This document shows, piece by piece, positions 7,931 through 16,712 of a stretch of 34,250 nt of DNA. The notes beneath the pieces are model-generated. The model made no database searches. It was not told the origin of the DNA and was given only the letters and a program-made list of their open reading frames with translations. Source of the stretch: Oceanicaulis sp. (GTDB lineage: Bacteria > Pseudomonadota > Alphaproteobacteria > Caulobacterales > Maricaulaceae); assembly GCA_028280165.1 (NCBI GenBank), contig JANQMI010000177.1, positions 1 through 34,250 of the forward strand, written 5' to 3'. The translations under genes were made by a program, and so were the position numbers. Numbering within the stretch: position 1 is the stretch's first letter; each line of letters begins with the position of its first letter.

Positions 7931-8464
7931 CTAGGCCTTGGCCTTGACGGCCTTGCGCCAGGCGCGAAGGTCAGCGCCATGATTGAGCAGCGCGGCCATC
8001 GCCTCTTGAACGCGTTTGGTTCGCGTCGGGGCTGTTTTGGCGGCGCGCACATGTTGGGCCAGCATCCGCTTTTTGCCCGGTGTCAGCGCCTCCCAAAGCC
8101 GGGTTGCGGCGTCTGACGCACGGACCGCATCGTTCAGCTCAACAGGCACATCGACATGGTCCTGATCTGCAATGCGAAAGCGCATTTCGACCGGGTCGCC
8201 GAGCTTGGCTCCGCTGCCCTTTAGAACGGCGGGTGCGACGATCACATAGTGCCGGCCGTCACCTGTGGGCATGAATGCATTCTCCACCGGCATGTCGGCA
8301 ATCTCCCCCTCAACCCGCAAGCGCGGATGTTTCGCCAGGGGCAGCCGCGCGCGGATGTCATCGGGGACCATGATCACGGTGTACCCAATGACCCGGTCTT
8401 TCCCGACGCCAAATCTCTCAAGTTCGGCTTCAAAAACGTAAGGGAAATATGGTGTGCCGGTCAT
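7931..8464 (-). CDS. DUF1905 / YdeI-OmpD-associated family protein
   Basis: YVFEAELERFG...VIMVPDDIRARLP...PRLRVEGEIADMPVENAFMPTGDGRHYVIV...LNDAVRASDAATRLWEALTPGKKRMLAQHVRAAKTAPTRTKRVQEAMAAL. Confidence 0.75.
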   Translation of the reverse strand: MTGTPYFPYVFEAELERFGVGKDRVIGYTVIMVPDDIRARLPLAKHPRLRVEGEIADMPVENAFMPTGDGRHYVIVAPAVLKGSGAKLGDPVEMRFRIADQDHVDVPVELNDAVRASDAATRLWEALTPGKKRMLAQHVRAAKTAPTRTKRVQEAMAALLNHGADLRAWRKAVKAKA

Positions 8465-8487
8465 GCGGCCTCCAGCGGCCCCTCACC

Positions 8488-9300
8488 CTAGTCGCGCAAC
8501 TCCAGCGTCACCGGGGCATGGTCGGACGGTTTTTCCCAGCTTCTGGTGTAGTCCCACACGCGGAAGGTGTCGCGGCCGCCAGTGAGAGCGGCGCTTTCGA
8601 GGGTGGGCGAGACCCAGATATGGTCCAGCCGCCGCCCTCGATTGGATTTCTTCCAGTCCCGGTTTCGATAGCTCCACCAGGTGAAGATTTTTTCCGGCTC
8701 CTCGATCAGCGCGCGGGCGACATCGATGAACTGGCCTGCATCGCGCACCCGGTCCAGGGCTTCGGTTTCCACCGGCGTGTGGGAGACGACTTTCAGCAAT
8801 TGCTTGTGGGACCACACATCATGTTCGCGTGGCGCGATATTCAGATCGCCGACGAGTACAATGTCTGAGCCGTCCTTGGCCCGGCTGGCGGCATAGCCTT
8901 CCAGCGTGTCCAGGAAGTCCAGCTTGTGTTTAAAGCGCGGATTGGTGTCGGGGTCCGGCTCATCGCCGCCGGCGGGGATGTAGAAATTCTGGATCTCTAC
9001 GCCATCGATCTTCACACGCTGAAACCGGGCCTCACCGCGCGGGCAGAGCGCGTCGTTTTCCAGCTCTTCGAGGGGCAGTTTCGATGCGATCGCGACACCA
9101 TGCATGCCCTTCTGACCCACAATAGCGATATGGGGATAGCCCATCTCTTCGAACGCCGCGCGGGGGAATTGATCGGGCAGGCATTTAATCTCCTGCAAGC
9201 AGATCACATCGGGATTGGCGTCTTCAGCCCACTGGGCCACCAGCGGATGGCGCATGCGGATCGAGTTGATATTCCAAGTCGCAATGGTGAGCGCGCCCAT
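8488..9300 (-). CDS. xth: Exodeoxyribonuclease III
   Basis: MGALTIATWNINSIRMRHPLV...PDVICLQEIKC...VLVGDLNIAPREHDVW...RRLDHIWVSPTLE...SDHAPVTLEL. Start set at internal Met 9300; the ORF-track extension to 9414 is not domain-like. Confidence 0.93.
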   Translation of the reverse strand: MGALTIATWNINSIRMRHPLVAQWAEDANPDVICLQEIKCLPDQFPRAAFEEMGYPHIAIVGQKGMHGVAIASKLPLEELENDALCPRGEARFQRVKIDGVEIQNFYIPAGGDEPDPDTNPRFKHKLDFLDTLEGYAASRAKDGSDIVLVGDLNIAPREHDVWSHKQLLKVVSHTPVETEALDRVRDAGQFIDVARALIEEPEKIFTWWSYRNRDWKKSNRGRRLDHIWVSPTLESAALTGGRDTFRVWDYTRSWEKPSDHAPVTLELRD

Positions 9301-9319
9301 GCTGGTCCGTCTCTCTGAT

Positions 9320-9952
9320 CTAAAGGATGTTGTAGGTTGAGCCCGCCACGCCCACCGGCCAGCGCCCGCGCACATAAAGCCGCCAGCGAGCCAGGAAAGG
9401 ATGGGTCGGCTCATCGTCCTCGGCTTCGGCCAGGATCACCAGGGCCGCCCCATTGGCCGCTTGGACCAAACCCCCGGCCGCGGCGTTGACCACCGTTTCG
9501 TCATAGACGTCATCCAGCGCGGCGCTGGCCTCGGCAGCGTCACGGGCGGCATCTCCGATCTTCGACGCGATCAGAGCCAGGGCCGCTTCAAGGGCCTGTT
9601 GATCCAGCCGCTCCAGCACCTGGTCCACCAGGCCGGTGCGCAGCATCTCTTCGGCTTCCCAGGCCATGGGATCGCGATCGAGGGTTTCAGCCGCCGCGAC
9701 CGCGTCTGACCAGTCGGCCAGCGAGGCCGCATCGGCGTCCGGAAAGCCCAGCCCGTCCAGATAGGCGCGCGCCAGCGCCTGCTCGCGGGGGTCGAGCGGT
9801 TCGCCCAGGCGGGAGAAATAGGCGGGGTCATTGATCGACTCGGCAAACGCCTTCGCTTTGTAAAGCAAAGGAATTTCGTCGAGTAACCGCGCGATCTCGT
9901 CTTCGGTGCCGTCCAGGCCCCCTGACGCCTCTGGATTCTGGTAGAAAGTCAT
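9320..9952 (-). CDS. Hypothetical protein
   Basis: Plausible start at MTFYQNPEASGG (9952). The upstream part of the ORF (to 10231) covers the hairpin-rich intergenic region and looks non-coding. Confidence 0.65.
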   Translation of the reverse strand: MTFYQNPEASGGLDGTEDEIARLLDEIPLLYKAKAFAESINDPAYFSRLGEPLDPREQALARAYLDGLGFPDADAASLADWSDAVAAAETLDRDPMAWEAEEMLRTGLVDQVLERLDQQALEAALALIASKIGDAARDAAEASAALDDVYDETVVNAAAGGLVQAANGAALVILAEAEDDEPTHPFLARWRLYVRGRWPVGVAGSTYNIL

Positions 9953-10028
9953 AATCCCATACTTAGCCCGCCTTGGGCGGTATCGCACGCGGCAAACTGC
10001 ATCGGAAACGAAATCAGAGGCCAGTATG

Positions 10029-10065
10029 GGCGCCCGGCAGGGAGGGGTGCGTTCTGCCGGGCGCC
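10029..10065. repeat. Perfect 12-bp inverted repeat, 13-nt loop
   Basis: GGCGCCCGGCAG-ggaggggtgcgtt-CTGCCGGGCGCC. Confidence 0.9.
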
Positions 10066-10337
10066 GCTCTGTCAACGCGCGCTCCGGGGTGTGAGCACAC
10101 GCCGCGCGCCGAAGTTGGGGGTCTTCAGCGCAGTGCGATCCCGAGCCGCCGCGGGGGGACGGCGCATGAAGCTCAGGAGCAGCCCGTGGGCTGCAAGTGC
10201 ATTTGTGCCACAAGCTTGGCACTTTGTTCAATTAAATTCGTGAAAGGATTTGCGTGTGATATTTTTATCGCGCTCACTCGGATTTGCGACAAATTGGACA
10301 CGCGCCTCAAGGGCTTAGCGCTTGGGGGCTCGGAGGG

Positions 10338-12425
10338 CTAGCCGACCGAGCTTCCGCTTTCGGGTTCCGCAAAGCGCTCCAGCTCGTCCATCGGCATGGG
10401 CCGTCCGAAGAGATAGCCCTGGGCCAGCGTCGCCCCCAGGCCGCGCAGCTGGGCATATTGCTCAGCGGTCTCGACGCCTTCAGCCACCGTTTTCAGCTTC
10501 AGCGACTTGGCCAGCGCCAGAATGGTCTCCACCACGACACGGGCGTGATCATCATTGCTCATATCGCGCACAAAGGTCTGGTCGATTTTAAAGACGTCAA
10601 ACGGCATGCGCGTCAGATAGGACAGGCTGGAATGGCCGGTGCCGAAATCATCGATGGCGAAGGTCACGCCCATTTCGCGCAGCGGTTCGATCTGTTTGAT
10701 GACCCGCTCGGGATCGCGCATGGCGGTGGATTCGGTGAGCTCCAACTCCAGCATTTCGGGGGGGAGCCCGGATTCCTGCAGCGCGTCGAGCACGGTGTCT
10801 GCGAAGGTCTCGCTTTCAAACTGCATGGCCGAGACATTCACGGCCACGGGAACGCTATGGCCCTTCAGCATCAGGCCGGCGGCTTCCTTACACGCCCGGC
10901 GCAGGACCCAATCGCCAATCTCACCGATCAGGCCGCATTCTTCCGCGGCCTGAATAAAGGCCCCCGGAGACAACAGGCCGGCGGTCGGATGTTGCCAGCG
11001 CACCAGCGCTTCAGCGCCGGACAGCGCGCCGTCCACCATGCCCACCTTAGGCTGGTAGAAGACCACCAGCTGGTCTTCGCGCACCGCCTCGCGCAACTCG
11101 TTTTCCAGGACCAGGCGCTCAAAGGCGCTCTGGTTCATCGAGCTTTCGAAGAATTGACAGGCATTGCCCCCGTCGCGCTTGGCTGCGGCCATGGCCAGGT
11201 CGGCATGGCGCAAAAGCGTTTCCGGATCGGCGCCATCGCGCGGAAAAACCGCAGCGCCAACTGACAATCCCAGGAAGACCTGGTGGCCGGAAATTTCAAA
11301 CGGCCGGCGCACCGCATCAATCACCCGGCGGGCCAGGCGCGCGGCGTCGGACGCATCGCGCAGCCGCGGCATCAGGATGGTAAATTCATCCCCGCCCAGG
11401 CGCGCTACCATGGAGGGGCCGGCGCTGGTGTCGCCATTGGCCAGATCCCAAGCCCGCGCAGCTTCGCGCAGGCGGCGGCCCACCGCTTCCAGCAGGCGAT
11501 CGCCTTCGCCAATGCCCAGCGAGTCGTTGACCCGCTTAAAGCGATCCAGATCTAAGAAGAGCAGGGCCCCTTCGCAATTATGCTCCGCCGCATCGCGGGC
11601 CACCTGCTCGAGCTCTTTTCTAAAGCGCTCCCGATTGGGCAGCTCGGTGATCATGTCCACATAGGCCAGGCGGTGGACGCGTTTCACACTGGCGTCCAGG
11701 CGCGCAAACATGCGGTTAAAGGCGTTGGCCAGGACTTCCAGCTCATCGCCGGTTTGAACATCAATACGCAGATCGAGCTTGCGGGAGCTGGCCAGGCGGG
11801 CGGCTTCGGTCAAGCTGCGAACCGGAGCCAGCGCCTTTGCGATTAAGAAAGCCACCAGCGGCAAGAAGACCACCAAGGCCCCCAGAGCCATCAGGAATTG
11901 GCGGGTCATGATGGCACTGGCCGGCTCGGCCACCGCGCTCAGCGGTACGGTTGCAACCACGGCACCGACCAGGCGGCCCTCATGGAAAACCGGTTCGGCG
12001 ACCCGGATGATTTCGCCAATGGTCTCGATGCGGGTATCGACTGCGCCCAGGGCAGACTGGACCAGGTGATCGGCCGCCCGGTCGCCCACTGCAACGTCAG
12101 CTGGTCCCGTTGTGGCCAGAACCCGGCGGTTCACGTCTGCGGCGTAGACCGCGGTGACATCGTCGCGGGCTGCGAACTGGTCCACCACAGAGGCGAGTCG
12201 CGCATCATTGCGCACGCGGACATAAGCGGACGAATTAGAGGCAAAGAGCTCGGTGATCAGCTCGGCATGGCGCAGGGCCGCTGCACTATTATCGGCGCGT
12301 TTGAGCTGAAACTCGATCCCCATGAGCACGGCCGTGGCCGCGACCAGAATGATGCCGCAGAGCAGGGTGAATTTCATCACCAATGAGCGCATGACCCGCG
12401 CGAATGCGTGCCTGATCGGCGCCAT
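10338..12425 (-). CDS. Membrane GGDEF-EAL (diguanylate cyclase/phosphodiesterase) with periplasmic sensor and HAMP
   Basis: N-terminal TM, extracytoplasmic segment, HAMP-like region, ARLGGDEFTILMPRL (GGDEF), GAEALVRWQHP (EAL), DDFGTGHSSLSYL, TVAEGVET. Confidence 0.95.
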   Translation of the reverse strand: MAPIRHAFARVMRSLVMKFTLLCGIILVAATAVLMGIEFQLKRADNSAAALRHAELITELFASNSSAYVRVRNDARLASVVDQFAARDDVTAVYAADVNRRVLATTGPADVAVGDRAADHLVQSALGAVDTRIETIGEIIRVAEPVFHEGRLVGAVVATVPLSAVAEPASAIMTRQFLMALGALVVFLPLVAFLIAKALAPVRSLTEAARLASSRKLDLRIDVQTGDELEVLANAFNRMFARLDASVKRVHRLAYVDMITELPNRERFRKELEQVARDAAEHNCEGALLFLDLDRFKRVNDSLGIGEGDRLLEAVGRRLREAARAWDLANGDTSAGPSMVARLGGDEFTILMPRLRDASDAARLARRVIDAVRRPFEISGHQVFLGLSVGAAVFPRDGADPETLLRHADLAMAAAKRDGGNACQFFESSMNQSAFERLVLENELREAVREDQLVVFYQPKVGMVDGALSGAEALVRWQHPTAGLLSPGAFIQAAEECGLIGEIGDWVLRRACKEAAGLMLKGHSVPVAVNVSAMQFESETFADTVLDALQESGLPPEMLELELTESTAMRDPERVIKQIEPLREMGVTFAIDDFGTGHSSLSYLTRMPFDVFKIDQTFVRDMSNDDHARVVVETILALAKSLKLKTVAEGVETAEQYAQLRGLGATLAQGYLFGRPMPMDELERFAEPESGSSVG

Positions 12426-12596
12426 GGGGCCCCCGAAAATCCGTGTCGCGCACCGGGTGTGCGCAGAGGTTCATCGGTGACCCTAAAGGCGACACACTGA
12501 AAATCCGGTTAAAGCCCTGCGCGAACCTTTCGCAACGTCTCTGGGGCGTTTCCAAGCCGGTTGCGACGGCGCTGAACGGGCGGCGCTGGCCGATGT

Positions 12597-13118
12597 TCAA
12601 GACGGTTTCGGGCGGGGTCCGGGCAGCGTGATCTCGTAGGTGGTTTCGTAGGGCTTAAACCCCGCGCGCTCATAGGCCGAGACCGCGAGCGCGTTGTTGG
12701 CCAGCGTACAAATGCGCAAGCGCGTCACCGAGGGGTCTTTGCCAAAATGGGCTTTCGCTGCGTCCAGCAGGCGTTGGCCAACGCCCTGGCCTCTATGATC
12801 CTCAGCAACGAAGAGGTCGCTGATATAGCCGCACCGATTGGACGCCTCTGTTTCCAGGGTCGATGCACTGATCTCCACCCAAAAGCAGATGAACCCGACA
12901 AGCTGGCCATCCACCAGGGTCACCAGCATGGCCCCACCCTGGTCAGCCGCGCGTGCGCTGAAGTCAGAGACATAGTGCGCGCACAGATCGTGATCGGCTG
13001 GTTTACGCGTATCATGCAGCGCCACTTCATGGGCCTGGAGCTGGGCCAGAAACGCGACAACACCCGGGCGATCGGTGTCGCGCGCCGCTCTGATCTGAAG
13101 TGGATCTGCCATAGCCAC
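12597..13118 (-). CDS. GNAT family N-acetyltransferase
   Basis: CGYISDLFVAEDHRGQGVGQRLLDAAKAHF...LRICTLANNALAVSAYERAGFKPYETTYEITL. Confidence 0.9.
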   Translation of the reverse strand: MAMADPLQIRAARDTDRPGVVAFLAQLQAHEVALHDTRKPADHDLCAHYVSDFSARAADQGGAMLVTLVDGQLVGFICFWVEISASTLETEASNRCGYISDLFVAEDHRGQGVGQRLLDAAKAHFGKDPSVTRLRICTLANNALAVSAYERAGFKPYETTYEITLPGPRPKPS

Positions 13119-13164
13119 ACTCTCGCTGCGCGTGTCGCGGGCGCTCGGATCGCGATCTTGCGAT

Positions 13165-14172
13165 CTAGGCCTCGGTGAGCACCACGCCCTGGCTGGCGGC
13201 CAACGCCTTGAGCTCGGTTTGTGGACGCGCGCCGATATGGGAGATGATTTCGCTGGCCGCGATCACGCCGAGCTTGCCACAGCTTTCCAGATCCATGCCG
13301 CGCGCATAGGCCGACAGGAAGCCGGCGGCAAACAGATCGCCAGCTCCGGTGGTGTCTTCGACTTTGGCCACATCGCCGGCTGGCACGCTGGCTTCATAGT
13401 CGCCTGAGACGATGACCGCGCCTTTCTCGGACCGGGTGACAGCGGCGACGCGCGTTTCTGCGCGGACCGCAGCCAGGGCCTCTTCGAAGGTCTCCACCTG
13501 ATAGAGCGACTTCAATTCAGCTTCGTTGGCGAGCAGCACATCAATATGGTTCTTCACCAATTGGCGGAAGCTGTCGCGGTGGCGCTCCACACAAAAAACA
13601 TCCGACAAGGTCAGGGCCACACGCCGATCATTGGCCTGGGCGATCTCGGCGGCCCGCACAAAGGCGGTCTTCGCTTCGGGGCGGTCAAACAGATACCCTT
13701 CCAGGAAAGTCACGGTCGACGCCTTGACCAGCTCGGGGTCGATATCGCTGTCGGCAATCAGAGCCGAGGCCCCCAGGAAGGTATTCATCGCCCGGCGCGC
13801 ATCCGGCGGAACGGCAATCAGGCAACGCGCTGTCGCCGGACCGCCTTCCAGCGGGGCCGTGTCGTAGTGAACGCCTGCCGCGCGCAAATCGTGGGCAAAG
13901 ACCTCGCCCAGCTGGTCTTTGGCGACTTTTCCAATATAAGCCCCGCGCGCGCCCAGGCTGGCCACGCCGGCCAGCGTGTTGGCGGCCGACCCGCCGGATA
14001 TCTCTTCGCCCGGTGGAAAGGCCGCATACAGCTCTTCGGCGCGCAACTCGTCGATCAGCAGCATCGCATCTTTGGCCAGGCCATGGTCTGCGATGAAGGC
14101 CTCGTCGACGCGGGCGAGCACGTCCACAATGGCGTTGCCAACGCCCAGCACGTCGTAGCGAATTTCAGTCAT
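13165..14172 (-). CDS. PfkB-family carbohydrate/adenosine kinase
   Basis: YDVLGVGNAIVDVLARVDEAFI...GGSAANTLAGVASLGARGAYIGKVAKDQLGEVF...VEDTTGAGDLFAAGFLSAYARG (PfkB signature). Confidence 0.9.
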   Translation of the reverse strand: MTEIRYDVLGVGNAIVDVLARVDEAFIADHGLAKDAMLLIDELRAEELYAAFPPGEEISGGSAANTLAGVASLGARGAYIGKVAKDQLGEVFAHDLRAAGVHYDTAPLEGGPATARCLIAVPPDARRAMNTFLGASALIADSDIDPELVKASTVTFLEGYLFDRPEAKTAFVRAAEIAQANDRRVALTLSDVFCVERHRDSFRQLVKNHIDVLLANEAELKSLYQVETFEEALAAVRAETRVAAVTRSEKGAVIVSGDYEASVPAGDVAKVEDTTGAGDLFAAGFLSAYARGMDLESCGKLGVIAASEIISHIGARPQTELKALAASQGVVLTEA

Positions 14173-14234
14173 GGAAGAGTCTCAAACAGGTCGGAAAGGA
14201 AAGGGAAGGCGGGAGTTAGCGCGCCGCAGCCTGC

Positions 14235-14302
14235 TTCACAAGGCGGGATTCACAAAGGCCGGGTCTCACGCCCCCATTCACAAGCCCCGTTCACAAGCTC
14301 TG
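14235..14302. repeat. Short direct repeat array (TTCACAAG-type, 13-15 bp spacing) in divergent promoter region
   Basis: TTCACAAGGCGGGA (14235), TTCACAAAGGCCGGG (14249), TCTCACGCCCCCA (14264), TTCACAAGCCCCG (14277), TTCACAAGCTCTG (14290). Confidence 0.65.
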
Positions 14303-14346
14303 ATCTTCGGGCTATCTCGCAGGCCCTGATCTGATGGAGCCTGACC

Positions 14347-15249
14347 ATGCCTGCTCGCCCGCGCGTCTGCTTTCTTACCTCCGCCGATATGATGAAGGGG
14401 CGGACCGGCGCACGCGAAGACTGGTTTGAATATGATCTGGAATTTGGCGCTCTGTCGCGCGCCTGCGAGGCCGCCGGCATCGACCTGGTCAGCTGTATTT
14501 GGGATCAAGCCTTCGATCAGGACGCGTTTGACGCCTTCATGATCGGAACGGTGTGGGACTATCCGCCCAAGCAACAGCTTTTCCTGGACACCCTGGATAG
14601 CCTGAATACCAAGGCTCCCGTGCTCAATCCGCCGGCGGTCGTACGCTGGAATATCGAAAAGGCCTATCTGCGCCAGCTTGACGAGGCCGGAGCCCCGTCT
14701 GTGCCCACACTCTGGCGGGACGCCGCCACCCCTGACGCCATTGGTGAAGCGTTTGACGTCTTTGGCAGCGATGAAATCGTCGTGAAGCCCCAGGTTGGTG
14801 CCGGGGCGTGGCGTCAGGCGCGGATCAAAAAGGGAGAGCCGCTTCCGGCGTCCGATCAGCTGCCGCCCGCCGCCGCAATGCTCCAGCCATTCCTGCCGAG
14901 CATTCCGGTCGAAGGTGAATACTCGCTGATGGTGTTTGGCGGCCAGATCTCCCATGGCCTCGTGAAAAAGCCGAAATCGGGGGACTACCGCGTCCAATCC
15001 ATCTATGGGGCAACCGAAGCGGTCTGGGAGCCCTCACAGGAAGAACGCGCCGTCGCGCTTCAGGTGCTGCATGCGGCTGAAGCGATCACTGGTGAAGAAG
15101 ACCTGCTCTACGCGCGCATCGACATGGCCCGCGGCCTGGACGGCAAGCTGGCCGTCATGGAGCTGGAAGTGATTGAGCCCTATTTCTACCCCGAACAGGG
15201 CCCGGATATGGGCACGGTGTTTGTCGAGGCCCTCAAGCGCAAGCTGTGA
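14347..15249 (+). CDS. ATP-grasp domain protein (RimK/glutathione synthetase-like)
   Basis: MPARPRVCFLTSADM...NIEKAYLRQLDEAGAPSVPTLW...EIVVKPQVGAGAWRQARI...EGEYSLMVFGGQISHGLVKKPKSGDYRVQSIYGA...LYARIDMAR...VMELEVIEPYFY. Confidence 0.85.
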   Translation: MPARPRVCFLTSADMMKGRTGAREDWFEYDLEFGALSRACEAAGIDLVSCIWDQAFDQDAFDAFMIGTVWDYPPKQQLFLDTLDSLNTKAPVLNPPAVVRWNIEKAYLRQLDEAGAPSVPTLWRDAATPDAIGEAFDVFGSDEIVVKPQVGAGAWRQARIKKGEPLPASDQLPPAAAMLQPFLPSIPVEGEYSLMVFGGQISHGLVKKPKSGDYRVQSIYGATEAVWEPSQEERAVALQVLHAAEAITGEEDLLYARIDMARGLDGKLAVMELEVIEPYFYPEQGPDMGTVFVEALKRKL

Positions 15250-15288
15250 GGGCTGTCTGGCTGGCTCCTGCACCTCCCTACCTCTCTT

Positions 15289-15425
15289 TCCCGACGCAGG
15301 TCGGGACCCAGGGATCACAAGATGCTGCGCTTGACGGCTCTGGGCCCCGGCCTTCGCCGGGGAAGAGAAAGTTGTTTTATAGACACCTCTCCTTCGTCAT
15401 TCCCGCGAAAGCGGGAACCCAGAGC
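15289..15425. repeat. REP-like extragenic palindrome cluster (three hairpins)
   Basis: TCCCGAC-GCAG-GTCGGGA (15289-15306) followed by cccaggg; CCCCGGC-CTTC-GCCGGGG (15345-15362) preceded by ctctggg (inverted); TTCCCGC-GAAA-GCGGGAA (15400-15417) followed by cccagag. Confidence 0.8.
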
Positions 15426-15488
15426 CATTGAATTCCGCGCTTTGCCAACCCTAGGTCCGCACCTGCGTGGGCATGACGCGGGGTGCGG

Positions 15489-16067
15489 CTAGGTCCCAAC
15501 GCCGCCTGAAAACCGCTCAATCAGCTTTTCCGGATCGTAGTGGAGCGGGGCTGTCGGCCGGAACATCCAGGCCAGATAGCCTCCGATCACCAAGAAGGGG
15601 AAACCGGCCACGGTGAGCAAGGCGCTTTCTTCCACCAGGGCGAACCATCCCATGAAGGCCAGTGCGATGGCGGCCATGGTGACCCCCAGCCCGGCCATGA
15701 TCAGCTTAAAGCCCATGGACTGACCCTCCACAAAACTCAGCTGATCAAATCGCGGACGTAAGGCTTCATGGAGCGCCACCATGAGGGTTTGAAACGCCAC
15801 CACATTATCGTCGAACCCGCCCTTTTGGGCCCGGCGGCTGCCAAAGACGATGTCACCGGCCGGGCCCGTGACCCGGCAGACCACCTGGCTTTGCGAACCG
15901 GCCATCTCCACGGCCAGCCTGACCTGGGTGACGTCCGAAAGCGCGATTCGGCGCACCAAACGGTCCTCGGTCCAGCTTTCCAGCCTGTCCGCATACAGCG
16001 TCAGGGTTTGCGCCGGTTGTAGCGGATTGCGCTGATCGGCCATATGGGCCAAGGGTTTGTCGTCCAT
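15489..16067 (-). CDS. Hypothetical membrane protein
   Basis: MDDKPLAHMADQRNPLQPAQTLTLYADRLESW... with two hydrophobic segments near the C-terminus (LIMAGLGVTMAAIALAFMGWFAL; LLTVAGFPFLVIGGYLAWMF). Start could also be 16088. Confidence 0.7.
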   Translation of the reverse strand: MDDKPLAHMADQRNPLQPAQTLTLYADRLESWTEDRLVRRIALSDVTQVRLAVEMAGSQSQVVCRVTGPAGDIVFGSRRAQKGGFDDNVVAFQTLMVALHEALRPRFDQLSFVEGQSMGFKLIMAGLGVTMAAIALAFMGWFALVEESALLTVAGFPFLVIGGYLAWMFRPTAPLHYDPEKLIERFSGGVGT

Positions 16068-16132
16068 CACTGGCTCTCCGGCGATCATAAAGCGCTTGCC
16101 CGATGGGGCTGAAACAGGTCAGCTTCATCTGT

Positions 16133-16609
16133 ATGACGACCGCGCGAAAATTTCTGGTGATCGCCGACGGCTCAGATGAAAGCCGAACTGCGGCATACTT
16201 CGCCGCACGCCGGGCACGCAAGACCGGAGGCAGTGTGGCTATCCTCGGCGTGGCGACGATGGAAGGCGGGTTCGAGCACTGGCTGGGCGTTGGCAATGCC
16301 ATGCGCGCCGAAGCGATGGAGGCTGCCGAAGCCGCGGTGGAGAGCCTGGCTGAAGATGTTGAAGGCGTGATGGAAGTCCGCCCCGAGCTTCACCTGAAAG
16401 AGGATGATCTCGTCAAAGCCCTGTGCGATTTGCTCGAGGCCGACGACGACATTGCCATTCTGGTCCTGGGGGCGAGGCCCCATGGCGAGGATCCGGGCCC
16501 GCTTGTGGAGGCTCTGGCGAGTGGCAAGGGCCTGTTTGCCGGCCGGCGAATTCCGGTCACCGTCGTGCCAGGCGGTTTGTCAAAAGACGCGATCAAAGCC
16601 CTCGCCTGA
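16133..16609 (+). CDS. Universal stress protein family
   Basis: MTTARKFLVIADGSDESRTAAYFAARRARKTGGSVAILGVA...DDIAILVLGARPHGEDPGPLVEAL...RIPVTVVPGGLS. Confidence 0.82.
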   Translation: MTTARKFLVIADGSDESRTAAYFAARRARKTGGSVAILGVATMEGGFEHWLGVGNAMRAEAMEAAEAAVESLAEDVEGVMEVRPELHLKEDDLVKALCDLLEADDDIAILVLGARPHGEDPGPLVEALASGKGLFAGRRIPVTVVPGGLSKDAIKALA

Positions 16610-16712
16610 CCGCGGTCACCGCCTAGATTTAGCGCTCAGGCCCTTGCGTATTGACCGCGCACAGTCCACCTGTGGGTGGATCAATACCCCACTGTCACAC
16701 TCGGATACTGCC

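Noticed and set aside
7834-8052. Minus ORF overlapping the DUF1905 gene (possible frameshifted C-terminal extension)
   Set aside because: Proline/alanine-rich frame-shadow; the DUF1905/YdeI protein already ends naturally at 7931.
9953-10231. N-terminal extension of the 9320-9952 ORF
   Set aside because: The extension is low-complexity, spans perfect hairpins, and an internal Met (MTFYQNPEAS) is a better start.
10205-10235. Sigma-54 promoter (TGGCAC...) on either strand
   Set aside because: The -24 like TGGCAC has no GC element at the required 10-bp spacing.
10284-12386. Long + strand ORFs antisense to the GGDEF-EAL gene (e.g. 326 aa at 10284-11264)
   Set aside because: Mirror frames of a high-GC coding gene; the minus strand encodes clear GGDEF and EAL domains.
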